Shown here: positions 17,123 through 25,994 of the stretch, one piece after another
How positions within the stretch are numbered: position 1 is the stretch's first letter
How the letters are laid out: each line of letters opens with the position of its first letter
Assembly (NCBI RefSeq): GCF_900343145.1
Contig: NZ_LT996886.1
Coordinates: 2,232,001 to 2,296,000, forward strand
DNA length: 64,000 nucleotides
DNA from: Tessaracoccus timonensis
GTDB taxonomy: Bacteria; Actinomycetota; Actinomycetes; Propionibacteriales; Propionibacteriaceae
Reading direction: 5' to 3'
Program-made: the position numbers and the translations under genes
The notes under the pieces: model-generated
What the model saw: only the letters and a program-made list of their open reading frames with translations
What the model was told of the DNA's origin: nothing
Database searches by the model: none

Positions 17123-19273
17123 ATGGAATCTCTAATCTCGTTGCACAGTGGCGACGTCGGTATCTTGCTCAGCGCTAGCTCGGAGATCATGCCGAGCGTG
17201 GTGCACTGGGGGCAGGACATAGAACCACTTACGGCTGAGGAAGCTGTAACGCTACAGCACACATCGACGTGGCCCGCAGTCAATAACACCTTCGACGGCC
17301 CCCTGCAGCTGGGCATCATTCCCGAGGAACGTTGGGGGTGGAAGGGGCGACCTGGGCTCGTGGGGCACCGTTTCGGTAAGGACTGGAGTCCGACGTGGCA
17401 CGTCACCCAGGTGCTGCTTGACGGGAAGCCCATCGAGGGATTCGTTTCTGCTGAAAGCGGGGTTGTCGAATACCAGGCCGAAGCTCCCACGGCCGGTTTG
17501 GCGATGAGCATCTGGGTGGAGATGCTGCCCATGGGGCTCGTTCGTGCTCGAGCATCGCTGACCAACCTCGCTGACGACGCCTTCCAACTCGACGAGCTCA
17601 CCATCCGCTTCCCCGTGCCAGCACAGGCGAGAGAACTCATGGATTTCGCTGGCCGCTGGGCGGTGGAGCGCGTAACGCAACGCCAAGCGTTCTCCGTCGG
17701 CTCGTTCCGGCGTGAGAACCGTCATGGAAGGACCGGGGCTGACTCGAGTTACATTCTCAGCGCGGGGGAGCGGGGGTTCGGATACCAGCAAGGCGAGATT
17801 TGGGCCACGCATGTCGGATGGAGCGGAAACCACATTCAGCTTGCGGAACGTGACCAACTCGGCGCACAGGTGATTGGTGGAGGAGAACTGCTGCTGGCTG
17901 GCGAGAGGCGTCTTGCAAAGGGGGAAAGCTACGAGTCGCCTTGGGTCTACTTTAATTACGCCCAGGGCCTGGACGCTCAAGCAGGCCGTTTTCACGAGTT
18001 TCTACGCTCGTTGCCTGTCCACCCTGCGACAGATCGACCTGTGACGTTGAACGTATGGGAAGCCGTCTATTTCGATCATGATCTTGACCGACTGACCGAT
18101 TTGGCGCAGCGTGCAGCGGAGCTAGGCGTCGAACGATACGTCTTGGACGACGGCTGGTTCGGTGCTCGACGCAATGATTTCGCTGGTCTTGGCGACTGGG
18201 TGGTGAGTGCAGATATTTGGCCTGATGGTCTGCATCCGCTCATCAACGAAGTCAAGCGCCTCGGCATGCAATTTGGCCTCTGGTTCGAGCCTGAGATGGT
18301 CAATGAAGACTCTGATGTTGCGCGGGCGCATCCTGAATGGATCATGCAGCTCCCCGACAGGATGCCGGTGGAAGCCCGTCATCAACAGGTGCTGAACCTC
18401 GGTATTCCTGAGGCCTACGACCACGTGCTCCAGCAGATGACTGCGCTGTTCGAGGAGTACGCCATCGACTATGTCAAATGGGATCACAACCGAGATCTCA
18501 TCGATGCTGGCACCATGCCAGACGGGCGGGCCGGAGTCGCAGCACAAACACGCGCGTTCTACCGGTTGCTCGACGAACTGCGATCGCGATTCCCGCACAT
18601 TGAGTTCGAGTCGTGCAGCTCAGGGGGAGGACGCATTGATCTTGGCGTCCTGGAACGGGCTGAGCGAGTCTGGGTCTCCGACAATATTGATCCGCAGGAT
18701 CGTCAGCGAATGTTGTGGTGGACCGGTCAGCTGCTCCCTCTCGAGCTCATGGGGAGTCACGTCGCCTCTGGGCGCTCCCACGTGACGGGCAGATGGCATG
18801 ATCTCAACTTCCGTGCCGCCACCGCAGTCTTCGGCCACTTCGGCATCGAGTGGGATCTTGCCCGCGCCACTGACGAGGAGCTGGAGCAGCTCGGCTGGTG
18901 GATCGAGTGGTACAAGCAGCACCGCACGACGCTGCATACCGGTCGGGTAGTTCGGGTGGAGATGCCCGATGCGGGTGTCTACTGCAAAGGCGTCGTCAGC
19001 GCCGATCAGGCGATCTTCTCGCTGGCGCAGCTGGAAGGCACTTGCTGTGCGAGCATTGGCCGACTCAGGCTTCCTGGTCTTGAAGCGGAAGCCCGGTATC
19101 GCGTGCACGTGGTTGACCGTCAGCCACTGCGGGAAGCCAATGCGCAAACACCGTGGATTACCGCTTCTGACTATGTGGTCTTAACTGGTGCCCAGCTTGC
19201 CGCAGTGGGTCTACAAGCCCCCGTCTTGCGTCCCTGTACCGCCATGCTCTTCGTGCTGAACAAGCTCCAGTAA
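17123..19273 (+). CDS. Alpha-galactosidase, GH36
   Basis: Hydrolyses alpha-1,6-galactosides such as melibiose and raffinose. The protein has 716 residues, normal for bacterial GH36. An N-terminal beta-sandwich domain precedes the catalytic barrel, which shows VLDDGWFGARRND, FGLWFEPEMV, and YVKWDHNRD with the nucleophile Asp454. ESCSSGGGR and WVSDNIDPQDR follow, with Asp520 as acid/base. No signal peptide is present, so it acts in the cytoplasm on imported sugar. It is first in the operon with the ABC importer and ROK regulator. The ribosome binding site is weak. Confidence 0.93.
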   Translation: MESLISLHSGDVGILLSASSEIMPSVVHWGQDIEPLTAEEAVTLQHTSTWPAVNNTFDGPLQLGIIPEERWGWKGRPGLVGHRFGKDWSPTWHVTQVLLDGKPIEGFVSAESGVVEYQAEAPTAGLAMSIWVEMLPMGLVRARASLTNLADDAFQLDELTIRFPVPAQARELMDFAGRWAVERVTQRQAFSVGSFRRENRHGRTGADSSYILSAGERGFGYQQGEIWATHVGWSGNHIQLAERDQLGAQVIGGGELLLAGERRLAKGESYESPWVYFNYAQGLDAQAGRFHEFLRSLPVHPATDRPVTLNVWEAVYFDHDLDRLTDLAQRAAELGVERYVLDDGWFGARRNDFAGLGDWVVSADIWPDGLHPLINEVKRLGMQFGLWFEPEMVNEDSDVARAHPEWIMQLPDRMPVEARHQQVLNLGIPEAYDHVLQQMTALFEEYAIDYVKWDHNRDLIDAGTMPDGRAGVAAQTRAFYRLLDELRSRFPHIEFESCSSGGGRIDLGVLERAERVWVSDNIDPQDRQRMLWWTGQLLPLELMGSHVASGRSHVTGRWHDLNFRAATAVFGHFGIEWDLARATDEELEQLGWWIEWYKQHRTTLHTGRVVRVEMPDAGVYCKGVVSADQAIFSLAQLEGTCCASIGRLRLPGLEAEARYRVHVVDRQPLREANAQTPWITASDYVVLTGAQLAAVGLQAPVLRPCTAMLFVLNKLQ

Positions 19274-19314
19274 ACGCCGCAACATAACCACATTCCTCAT
19301 CAATGGAGATATGA

Positions 19315-20232
19315 ATGTCAACTACTATTCCAACACCCCCTGCTGTGAGCAGAAGTCGCCGGGGTCGTCTCGGCGACCTCAAGCTCGCACTACTCATGAT
19401 CCTACCCGCATCCATTGGGTTAGTGCTCTTTTTGCTCTGGCCACTGGCTCGAGGAATTTGGTTGAGCTTCACTGATTTCAACCTTCTCACTGAGCCAAGT
19501 TTCGTCGGATTTAACAACTACATCCGCATGGCGAAGGACCCAATATTTTGGAATGCCGCTTGGGTGACTATCGAGTATGTCGTAATCAACATCGGTGTAC
19601 AGACCATTGTCGCCTTGCTGATTGCGGTACTTATGCATCGGCTGACAAAATCGACGTTCATCCGTTCGATTGTGTTGACCCCCTACCTCGTCTCGAACGT
19701 CGTCGCCGCCTTGCTGTTCCTCTGGATCTTGGATACCCAGCTGGGTGTAGCGAACCAGGTCATCTCCGCTATTGGTCTCGATCGAATCCCCTTTTTGGCC
19801 GATGAAGCGTATGTCATTCCCACTATTGCCTTAATTAATGTTTGGCGGCACATGGGATATACGGCACTGCTCATTTTCGCCGGTCTGCAGTCGATTCCAG
19901 AAAGTGTCTATGAAGCCGGACGGGTCGATGGCGCCTCTGAATGGAGTATGTTCAGGAAAATCACCATTCCGCTACTCCGCCCAATCCTGGCGTTGGTGCT
20001 CATCATGACTGTTATCGGATCGTTTCAGGTCTTCGATACGGTGGCGGTGACCACGTCGGGTGGCCCAGTCAACTCGTCGCGAGTTCTGCAACTCTACATT
20101 TACGATATGGCGTTCGGACGTTTCCAGTTCGGCTACGCGTCTGCACTTTCGGTGGCCTTGTTGGTCATCTTGCTCATCGTCTCCATTATCCAGTACCGCC
20201 TGATGCGTGCTGGTGAGACTGACCTGAACTGA
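19315..20232 (+). CDS. Sugar ABC transporter permease (MalF/UgpA type)
   Basis: Inner-membrane permease of a CUT1 carbohydrate importer, 305 residues with about six helices. The EAA loop that contacts the ATPase reads YEAGRVDGASEWSMFRKITIP. The N-terminus has a basic cytoplasmic stretch, SRSRRGRLGDLK. It lies between the alpha-galactosidase and the second permease. No ATPase gene is encoded in this operon, so a shared MsiK-like ATPase elsewhere in the genome is likely, as in other actinobacteria. Confidence 0.9.
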   Translation: MSTTIPTPPAVSRSRRGRLGDLKLALLMILPASIGLVLFLLWPLARGIWLSFTDFNLLTEPSFVGFNNYIRMAKDPIFWNAAWVTIEYVVINIGVQTIVALLIAVLMHRLTKSTFIRSIVLTPYLVSNVVAALLFLWILDTQLGVANQVISAIGLDRIPFLADEAYVIPTIALINVWRHMGYTALLIFAGLQSIPESVYEAGRVDGASEWSMFRKITIPLLRPILALVLIMTVIGSFQVFDTVAVTTSGGPVNSSRVLQLYIYDMAFGRFQFGYASALSVALLVILLIVSIIQYRLMRAGETDLN

Positions 20233-20237
20233 GGCCG

Positions 20238-21188
20238 ATGATGTCCCTAGATACAGCAACAACTACTTCTGTTTTCGACGATGACACTCCTCAAGCTCCC
20301 ACTCGTTCTCCGCGACGCTGGCCTGTGGGGAGAATCGTTGCTTGGACGGTGATGGCGCTGATCATCTTCGTCAGCCTGTTCCCTTTCTACTGGATGCTTC
20401 GAACTGCGCTTTCTTCTAACCACGCGCTGTACGCAGGCTCGACGAGTTGGCTACCTGTGGAGTTCAATACTGGCGGGTTTGCACGAGTGCTCGGATTGCA
20501 AAGCGCTGAAGAATCGCTGGCGCAAGGCGGTTCTGGTCAGCAGGTCCAGTTCTGGCGCTATCTCGTGAACAGTTTCCTCGTCGCCACGATGGTTACCATC
20601 GGCCAGGTGTTCTTCTCAGCTACGGCAGCGTACGCGTTCTCGAGGCTGCGCTGGAAGGGGAGGAACCTGGTTTACGCCTTGTTCTTGGGCGGACTGATGG
20701 TGCCTACCATCTTCACGTTCCTTCCCAATTTCGTGCTGATTAAGGAACTCGGCCTGATTGATACTCTGCTCGGAATCTCCTTGCCGACCATGTTGATGGC
20801 GCCGTTTACCGTGTTCTTCCTTCGGCAGTTCTTCATGAACGTCCCCATTGAAGTTGAAGAAGCTGCGCTCATTGATGGCTCTAGCAAGCTTGGAAACTTC
20901 TTCCGCCTCATCGTCCCCATGTCTGCAGCGCCCATCGCTACGGTGTCGCTGTTGACCTTCATCACGTCGTGGAATGACTACTTCTGGCCGCTCATGGTTT
21001 CCTACTCGGAGCGTTCCACAGTGCTGACTGTCGGTCTTGGCATCTTCCGGGCGCAGACCCCGCAGACTGGTCCGGACTGGTCTGGCCTGATGGCTGCGAC
21101 ACTCATCGCCGCGCTGCCGATGTTGGTGCTGTTCGCTTGCTTCGCCAAGCGCATTGTTAATTCCATTGGCTTCACCGGAATCAAGTGA
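20238..21188 (+). CDS. Sugar ABC transporter permease (MalG/UgpE type)
   Basis: Second permease of the CUT1 importer, 316 residues, six helices. The EAA loop is EEAALIDGSSKLGNFFRLIVP. A hydrophilic periplasmic insertion of about 40 residues follows the first helix. The start is ATG 20238 or 20241; both lie a few bases after the MalF-type stop. The stop overlaps the region just before the binding-protein gene, in keeping with one transcript. Confidence 0.9.
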   Translation: MMSLDTATTTSVFDDDTPQAPTRSPRRWPVGRIVAWTVMALIIFVSLFPFYWMLRTALSSNHALYAGSTSWLPVEFNTGGFARVLGLQSAEESLAQGGSGQQVQFWRYLVNSFLVATMVTIGQVFFSATAAYAFSRLRWKGRNLVYALFLGGLMVPTIFTFLPNFVLIKELGLIDTLLGISLPTMLMAPFTVFFLRQFFMNVPIEVEEAALIDGSSKLGNFFRLIVPMSAAPIATVSLLTFITSWNDYFWPLMVSYSERSTVLTVGLGIFRAQTPQTGPDWSGLMAATLIAALPMLVLFACFAKRIVNSIGFTGIK

Positions 21189-21199
21189 GGAAACGTATC

Positions 21200-22570
21200 A
21201 TGAAACAACGTCGCAACCTCATTCGCGCTGCCGCGACTGGCGCTATCACAACTCTGATTTTGGCTGCTGGCTGCTCTGCTCAACCCACCGAGGGCGCAGA
21301 TGATAGAACCATTGAGTACTGGCTGTGGGACTCAGCGCAACAGCCGGGGTATCAGCGGTGCGCAGACCAATTCGAGCAGCAGAACCCCGATCTCAAAATT
21401 CGGATCAAGCAGTTTAGCTGGGACGATTACTGGAGCAAACTCACCGCAGGGTTTGTTGCCGATCAAGCGCCGGATGTATTTACCAACCATCTCAAACAAT
21501 TTCCTCAGTATGTGGACCTTGACGTTCTACTTCCGCTCGACGAACTCGAGCCCACGAAGGGGATCAAAGATTCTGACTACGCGGGTGACCTGGCGGAACT
21601 TTGGAAAGGTCAAGATGGGCACCGCTATGGTGCTCCCAAAGACTGGGATACGGTCGGCTACTTCTATGACAAGAACGTCACCGATGCTGCTGGTATCACC
21701 GAAGAACAACTACGTACTATGACCTGGAACCCTGACGACGGCGGAACATTCGAGGAGATCATCGCTCACCTCACCGTTGATAAGAACGGGATTCGTGGTG
21801 ACGAACCAGGATTCGACAAGAATAATGTGCAGATCTTTGGTTTAGCGTCCGAAGGGGCGGGGGGCGACACCTTCGGGCAGACACAGTGGTCGCTCTACAC
21901 TGGATCACTGCCGAATTGGGAACCGACCGACAAAAATCCCTGGGCAACGAAGTTCCGATTCGACGATCCTGAGTTTCAGAAAACCGTCCAGTGGTACTTT
22001 GGGTTGGCTGACAAAGGCTATATGCCGAAGTACGATACCTTTGGCGGGCTGACTGGAAGTTACCAGCAGTGGGCAGCAGGTAGGGCTGTACTTGCCCCCA
22101 ATGGGTCTTGGATGATTTCCAGCTTCACGTCGCAAGCCAAGGCCGATCTCCATATCGCCCCCACTCCCGTGGGTCCATCAGGGAAACGTAGCTCAATGTT
22201 TAATGGGCTGGCGGATTCTATTACCAGATTTACGGATAATCCTGAAGGTTCGGCACGTTGGGTGGCGTATCTTTCTGGGGCAGAGTGCCAGAACATCATT
22301 GCCGAGGCCGGAGTTGTTTTCCCCGCTAGAACCGAAGCAACTGAACGTTCACTTGCTGTCCGCAAGGAGGCTGGCCTCGACGTCACCGCATTCACGACAC
22401 ACGTCGATGAGGACACTACCCAGCTCATGCCGGTCACTCGTCAGGCAGCCGATATCTCTGCACTCACTATTCCCCAGATGGAAGCCATCTACACTGGGAA
22501 GGAGGATGCATCTTCTCTCACCGATCTCAACGCGCAGTTGAACAGCTTGTTGGAACTGACTGACTCATGA
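21200..22570 (+). CDS. Extracellular sugar-binding lipoprotein
   Basis: Solute-binding protein of the CUT1 importer, 456 residues. The N-terminus RNLIRAA plus hydrophobic core ends in the lipobox LAAGC, so it is lipid-anchored outside the membrane. The family pattern includes EQQNPDLKIRIKQFSWDDYW, YGAPKDWDTVGYFYDK and AAGRAVLAPNGSWM. Operon partners suggest an alpha-galactoside ligand (melibiose or raffinose family). I chose ATG 21200 after a GAGGAAA over the GTG at 21185. Its stop overlaps the regulator start. Confidence 0.92.
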   Translation: MKQRRNLIRAAATGAITTLILAAGCSAQPTEGADDRTIEYWLWDSAQQPGYQRCADQFEQQNPDLKIRIKQFSWDDYWSKLTAGFVADQAPDVFTNHLKQFPQYVDLDVLLPLDELEPTKGIKDSDYAGDLAELWKGQDGHRYGAPKDWDTVGYFYDKNVTDAAGITEEQLRTMTWNPDDGGTFEEIIAHLTVDKNGIRGDEPGFDKNNVQIFGLASEGAGGDTFGQTQWSLYTGSLPNWEPTDKNPWATKFRFDDPEFQKTVQWYFGLADKGYMPKYDTFGGLTGSYQQWAAGRAVLAPNGSWMISSFTSQAKADLHIAPTPVGPSGKRSSMFNGLADSITRFTDNPEGSARWVAYLSGAECQNIIAEAGVVFPARTEATERSLAVRKEAGLDVTAFTTHVDEDTTQLMPVTRQAADISALTIPQMEAIYTGKEDASSLTDLNAQLNSLLELTDS

Positions 22571-23667
22571 CCTCCACCTCCCGTCGGACGGTGCATGACC
22601 TCGACGAGAATTCGCGGCGCGTGTTGCAGTTGGTGCTGCAACACGGCCCGATTCCTCGTCGGGATCTCACACGGCTCTCCGGCCTCAGCATGCCATCGTT
22701 GACTCGCCTGACCCGCCCGCTCGTGCTGGAAGGGTATCTCGAGGAGCTGGAGCCCGAACCGACTGCTTTGGGGAGGCCCACACAGCCGTTAGCCCTGCGC
22801 GATGGGTCGGCGTTGGTGCTCGGTGTCAAGGTTGTTCCTGGAGCACTCCATGCCGTGGTCACCGGATTGCGCGGGAAGGTGCGAACCACGGTGGTGCGGC
22901 CAGCGGATACCTCATCGCCTGCGACGACAGTCAGCGCTCTTGCAGCACTCGCTCGGGAGTTGCACACTACCGACGAGTTGTTTGCCGTAGGTGTGAGTCT
23001 TGCCGGTGCGGTTGATCCTTTTGGCACGGTGCGCAGTGCTGTGCTGTTGGGCTGGCCGAAGTGCAACTTCTCTAGCCAGGTGACTGAGGCGACCGGGTTG
23101 CCCTGTACTACCGCAAACGACGTCGATGCGTTGACGCTGGCGCAGCACTGGGTGGGCCTTGGCCGAGGCACAGAGAATCTCACTGTGCTCACCCTCGGGT
23201 CCGGTGTTGGTGCTGGAGCTGTTGTGGGGGGAACGTTGGCGGTCGGCTATGAGGGATTCAACGGCATGGTTGGCGATCTGTGGTGTCGAGATGGACGTAG
23301 CTATCACGAGGTGCTGTCTACGGCAGGGATCGTACAGCGAGCCAGCGCCGCCGCAGGAAAAAGCCTCACTGTCGAAGATCTTCGCATGGGCTTAGAGCCA
23401 CTCGCCGAGCCCGTCTTAGCAGATGCTGCTTGCGTACTTGCCGATCTCGTGATCCTCGCACGGCACACCTGGGGCCCTGAGCGCATTGTGCTGTCTGGAG
23501 AAGGTATCTGGCTGCTTGACCGGCACTGGAACCAGTTTCAGGAAAGTCTCGACTGGCGTGCCCTACACGACGTGGATCCGCCGGAAATCTTGGTGAAACA
23601 GCTGGAGTTCACCGATTGGGCGCGAGGTGCGGCGGGGCTTGCCATTAGGCTCCTGCTGGAGCCCTGA
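22567..23667 (+). CDS. ROK family transcriptional regulator
   Basis: A probable sugar-responsive repressor, 366 residues. The N-terminal winged helix is LQHGPIPRRDLTRLSGLSMP followed by SLTRLTRPLVLEGYLEE. The ROK domain follows with VGVSLAGAVDPFG and LGSGVGAGAVVGGTLAVGYEGF. The zinc-binding Cys cluster usual in ROK repressors is not evident. ATG 22567 overlaps the binding-protein stop. The palindrome at 17066-17106 is the natural candidate operator, which would make the operon self-controlled. Confidence 0.88.
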   Translation: MTSTSRRTVHDLDENSRRVLQLVLQHGPIPRRDLTRLSGLSMPSLTRLTRPLVLEGYLEELEPEPTALGRPTQPLALRDGSALVLGVKVVPGALHAVVTGLRGKVRTTVVRPADTSSPATTVSALAALARELHTTDELFAVGVSLAGAVDPFGTVRSAVLLGWPKCNFSSQVTEATGLPCTTANDVDALTLAQHWVGLGRGTENLTVLTLGSGVGAGAVVGGTLAVGYEGFNGMVGDLWCRDGRSYHEVLSTAGIVQRASAAAGKSLTVEDLRMGLEPLAEPVLADAACVLADLVILARHTWGPERIVLSGEGIWLLDRHWNQFQESLDWRALHDVDPPEILVKQLEFTDWARGAAGLAIRLLLEP

Positions 23668-23701
23668 GGCATGCTTGGGTGATTTCGATGTGAGGAGTTC
23701 C

Positions 23702-24844
23702 ATGACCAAAGCACTGCATCTTCATGCGCCCAGCCGCCGGGATGCTGTGGTGGTGGACCTTCCTGTGGTGTTGGCCCCCATGGCTGGCGTGACGAATGCT
23801 GCGTACCGGCAGCTGTGCCGCGAGCAAGGTGCAGGGCTGTATGTCTGCGAGATGATCACTTCGCGGGCGCTCGTGTGCGGTGATCCGAAGACCCGCACCA
23901 TGCTCCAGTTCGATCCCGGCGAAGAGATCCGATCCGTCCAGCTCTACGGCGTCGACGCCGACGTGATGGCCGACGCGGCCCGCATCCTCGCTCGAGAATT
24001 CGACGTCAACCACATCGACCTCAACTTCGGGTGCCCCGTGCCGAAGGTGACCCGACGCGGTGGGGGCGGGGTGCTGCCCTATAAGCGCGATCGCCTGCGC
24101 GCCATCATCCGCTCCACCGTGCGCGCCGCTGACGAGTTCGGCATTCCCGTCACGATCAAGACCCGCATCGGCATCGACGACGACCACGAGACCTTCATGG
24201 ATGCAGGCCGCATCGCCCAAGAGGAAGGCGCCGCAGCTATCGCGCTGCATGGACGCACCGTCGCGCAGGCATATTCCGGGGAGGCTGACTGGACTCGCAT
24301 CGCCGAACTGAAGCGGGCCGTCGACATTCCGGTGCTCGGCAACGGGGACATTTGGGAGGCCGAAGACGCGCTGAAGATGATGGATGAAACCGGGTGCGAC
24401 GGCGTGGTGATCGGGCGAGGGTGCCTTGGCAGGCCTTGGCTCTTTGGCGACCTCGCTGCCGCATTCCAGGGCAGCCCCAACCGCAAGCGCCCCACCCTGG
24501 GCCAGGTCGGGCAGATGATCCTCCGTCACGCCGAACTGCTGCAGGGCTACTTCGGTGAACGTGGGCTCGTCGATTTGCGTAAGCACATGGCGTGGTACTT
24601 CAAGGGCTATCCAGTGGGGGAGCTGCGTCGGGAGTTCGCGATGGTCTCGACGATGGAAGAGCTCCAGCAACTCGTGGCGCGTCTCGACGCGGACGCGGAG
24701 TTCCCCGTCGCGGAGCTCGGCACGCCGCGCGGCAGGCAGGGGAGCCCTCGTGGCAAAGTGGTGTTGCCGCATGGGTGGTACGACGACACCAGCGGCTGCG
24801 AGTTGAATCTCCAGGAAGCAGAACTCGACGTCAGCGGAGGGTGA
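23702..24844 (+). CDS. dus: tRNA-dihydrouridine synthase (DusB-like)
   Basis: FMN enzyme that reduces uridine in tRNA D-loops. The protein has 380 residues. Barrel motifs: VLAPMAGVTNAAYRQLCRE, QLYGVDADVMADAA, HIDLNFGCPVPKVTRRGGG with the catalytic Cys, and VLGNGDIWEAEDA, GVVIGRGCLGRPW. The C-terminus includes the RNA-binding helical part HMAWYFKGYP. The start at ATG 23702 is supported by GAGGAG; the frame itself opens inside the ROK gene. It is followed within 5 bp by dgt. Confidence 0.92.
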   Translation: MTKALHLHAPSRRDAVVVDLPVVLAPMAGVTNAAYRQLCREQGAGLYVCEMITSRALVCGDPKTRTMLQFDPGEEIRSVQLYGVDADVMADAARILAREFDVNHIDLNFGCPVPKVTRRGGGGVLPYKRDRLRAIIRSTVRAADEFGIPVTIKTRIGIDDDHETFMDAGRIAQEEGAAAIALHGRTVAQAYSGEADWTRIAELKRAVDIPVLGNGDIWEAEDALKMMDETGCDGVVIGRGCLGRPWLFGDLAAAFQGSPNRKRPTLGQVGQMILRHAELLQGYFGERGLVDLRKHMAWYFKGYPVGELRREFAMVSTMEELQQLVARLDADAEFPVAELGTPRGRQGSPRGKVVLPHGWYDDTSGCELNLQEAELDVSGG

Positions 24845-24848
24845 GACA

Positions 24849-25955
24849 GTGAACGAGCCATTGCCGAGGGCCAAGCAGTGGGCCAACACCATGCGCGGAC
24901 ATGGCGACGAGTTGGTCACTGCCCACGCCACGAGCCACGTCGGGCCAGCCTCGAACATGCAGCGCGGGCGTGAGTTCCGCGAGGACGTGGAGCGGCAAAC
25001 GCTCGACGCCAACGCCACCTTCGCTGAAGGGGCGGGCAACCGCGCAAGGCCAGAAGAACCCGATCCGTTCCGCACCTGTTTCGAGCGTGACCGCGACAGG
25101 ATCGTGCACTCGACGGCCTTCCGCCGGCTCGCGGGGAAGACGCAGGTGGTGGTGTACCCGACGGATCACCAACGCACGCGACTCACACATGCGCTCGAGG
25201 TGGCGCAGTGCGCTGTCGCCATGGCGCGAGGAATCGGTGTCAATGTTGCGCTGGTCGACGCCATCGCGCTCGGCCATGACTGCGGCCACGGGCCCGGCGG
25301 GCACGCGAGCGAGGACGCGTTCGATCTGTTCATCGAGGGTGGCTACGACCACGGCCCCTGGGGCGCGGATGTGATGCTGACGAGCCTGAACTTGTGCGAG
25401 GAGACACTCGACGGGATCCGCAACCACTCCTGGTCGCGGCCAGCACCGTCGACCATCGAAGGCGAATTGGTGAGCTGGGCCGACCGCATCGCGTACTGCT
25501 CCCACGACCTCGAAGACGCCATCCACGCTGGCATCGTCGATATCAATCAGCTCCCAGCCGTCGTCACCGAGGTGGCCGGGCGTACTCGTCGGGAACAGCT
25601 CGCCACCTTCATCAATGGTGTGATCGAAACGACGATGACCACCGGCCGTGTCGGGCTCGACCCGCTGAGAGCCGAAGCTCTCGCCGAACTGCGACGCTTC
25701 AACTACGAGCGCATCTACACCCGCCCTGAGTCGGTGGCGCAGTCGAAAACCGTGGTGGCGGTGCTGCGCGGATTGGTGGAGCACTACATGGAGCGGCCCG
25801 ACGCGATGCCCGAGAGCCACCGCGTCGACGACCGAGTCCGTGGCGCCGTGACGTACGTGAGCGGCATGACTGATCGGTTCGCATTCGAGCAGGCGCAGCG
25901 CCTGCTGGGGTGGGATCCGAAGAAGTTGCCCCGCGGCATCGGGCGTGGGGCCTGA
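24849..25955 (+). CDS. dgt: dGTP triphosphohydrolase-like protein
   Basis: HD-domain nucleotidase that cleaves dNTPs to nucleoside and triphosphate. The protein has 368 residues. Metal ligands lie in TRLTHALEVAQ and GHDCGHGPGGHASEDAF. The N-terminal part contains RDRIVHSTAFRRLAGKTQV, typical of type 2 dGTPases. The GTG start lies just after dus, and dnaG follows at 40 bp, a neighbour order also known from mycobacteria. Confidence 0.9.
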   Translation: MNEPLPRAKQWANTMRGHGDELVTAHATSHVGPASNMQRGREFREDVERQTLDANATFAEGAGNRARPEEPDPFRTCFERDRDRIVHSTAFRRLAGKTQVVVYPTDHQRTRLTHALEVAQCAVAMARGIGVNVALVDAIALGHDCGHGPGGHASEDAFDLFIEGGYDHGPWGADVMLTSLNLCEETLDGIRNHSWSRPAPSTIEGELVSWADRIAYCSHDLEDAIHAGIVDINQLPAVVTEVAGRTRREQLATFINGVIETTMTTGRVGLDPLRAEALAELRRFNYERIYTRPESVAQSKTVVAVLRGLVEHYMERPDAMPESHRVDDRVRGAVTYVSGMTDRFAFEQAQRLLGWDPKKLPRGIGRGA

Positions 25956-25994
25956 CGCGCTGTCACCCGTTCACGAACGGCTAGGATGTGGGGC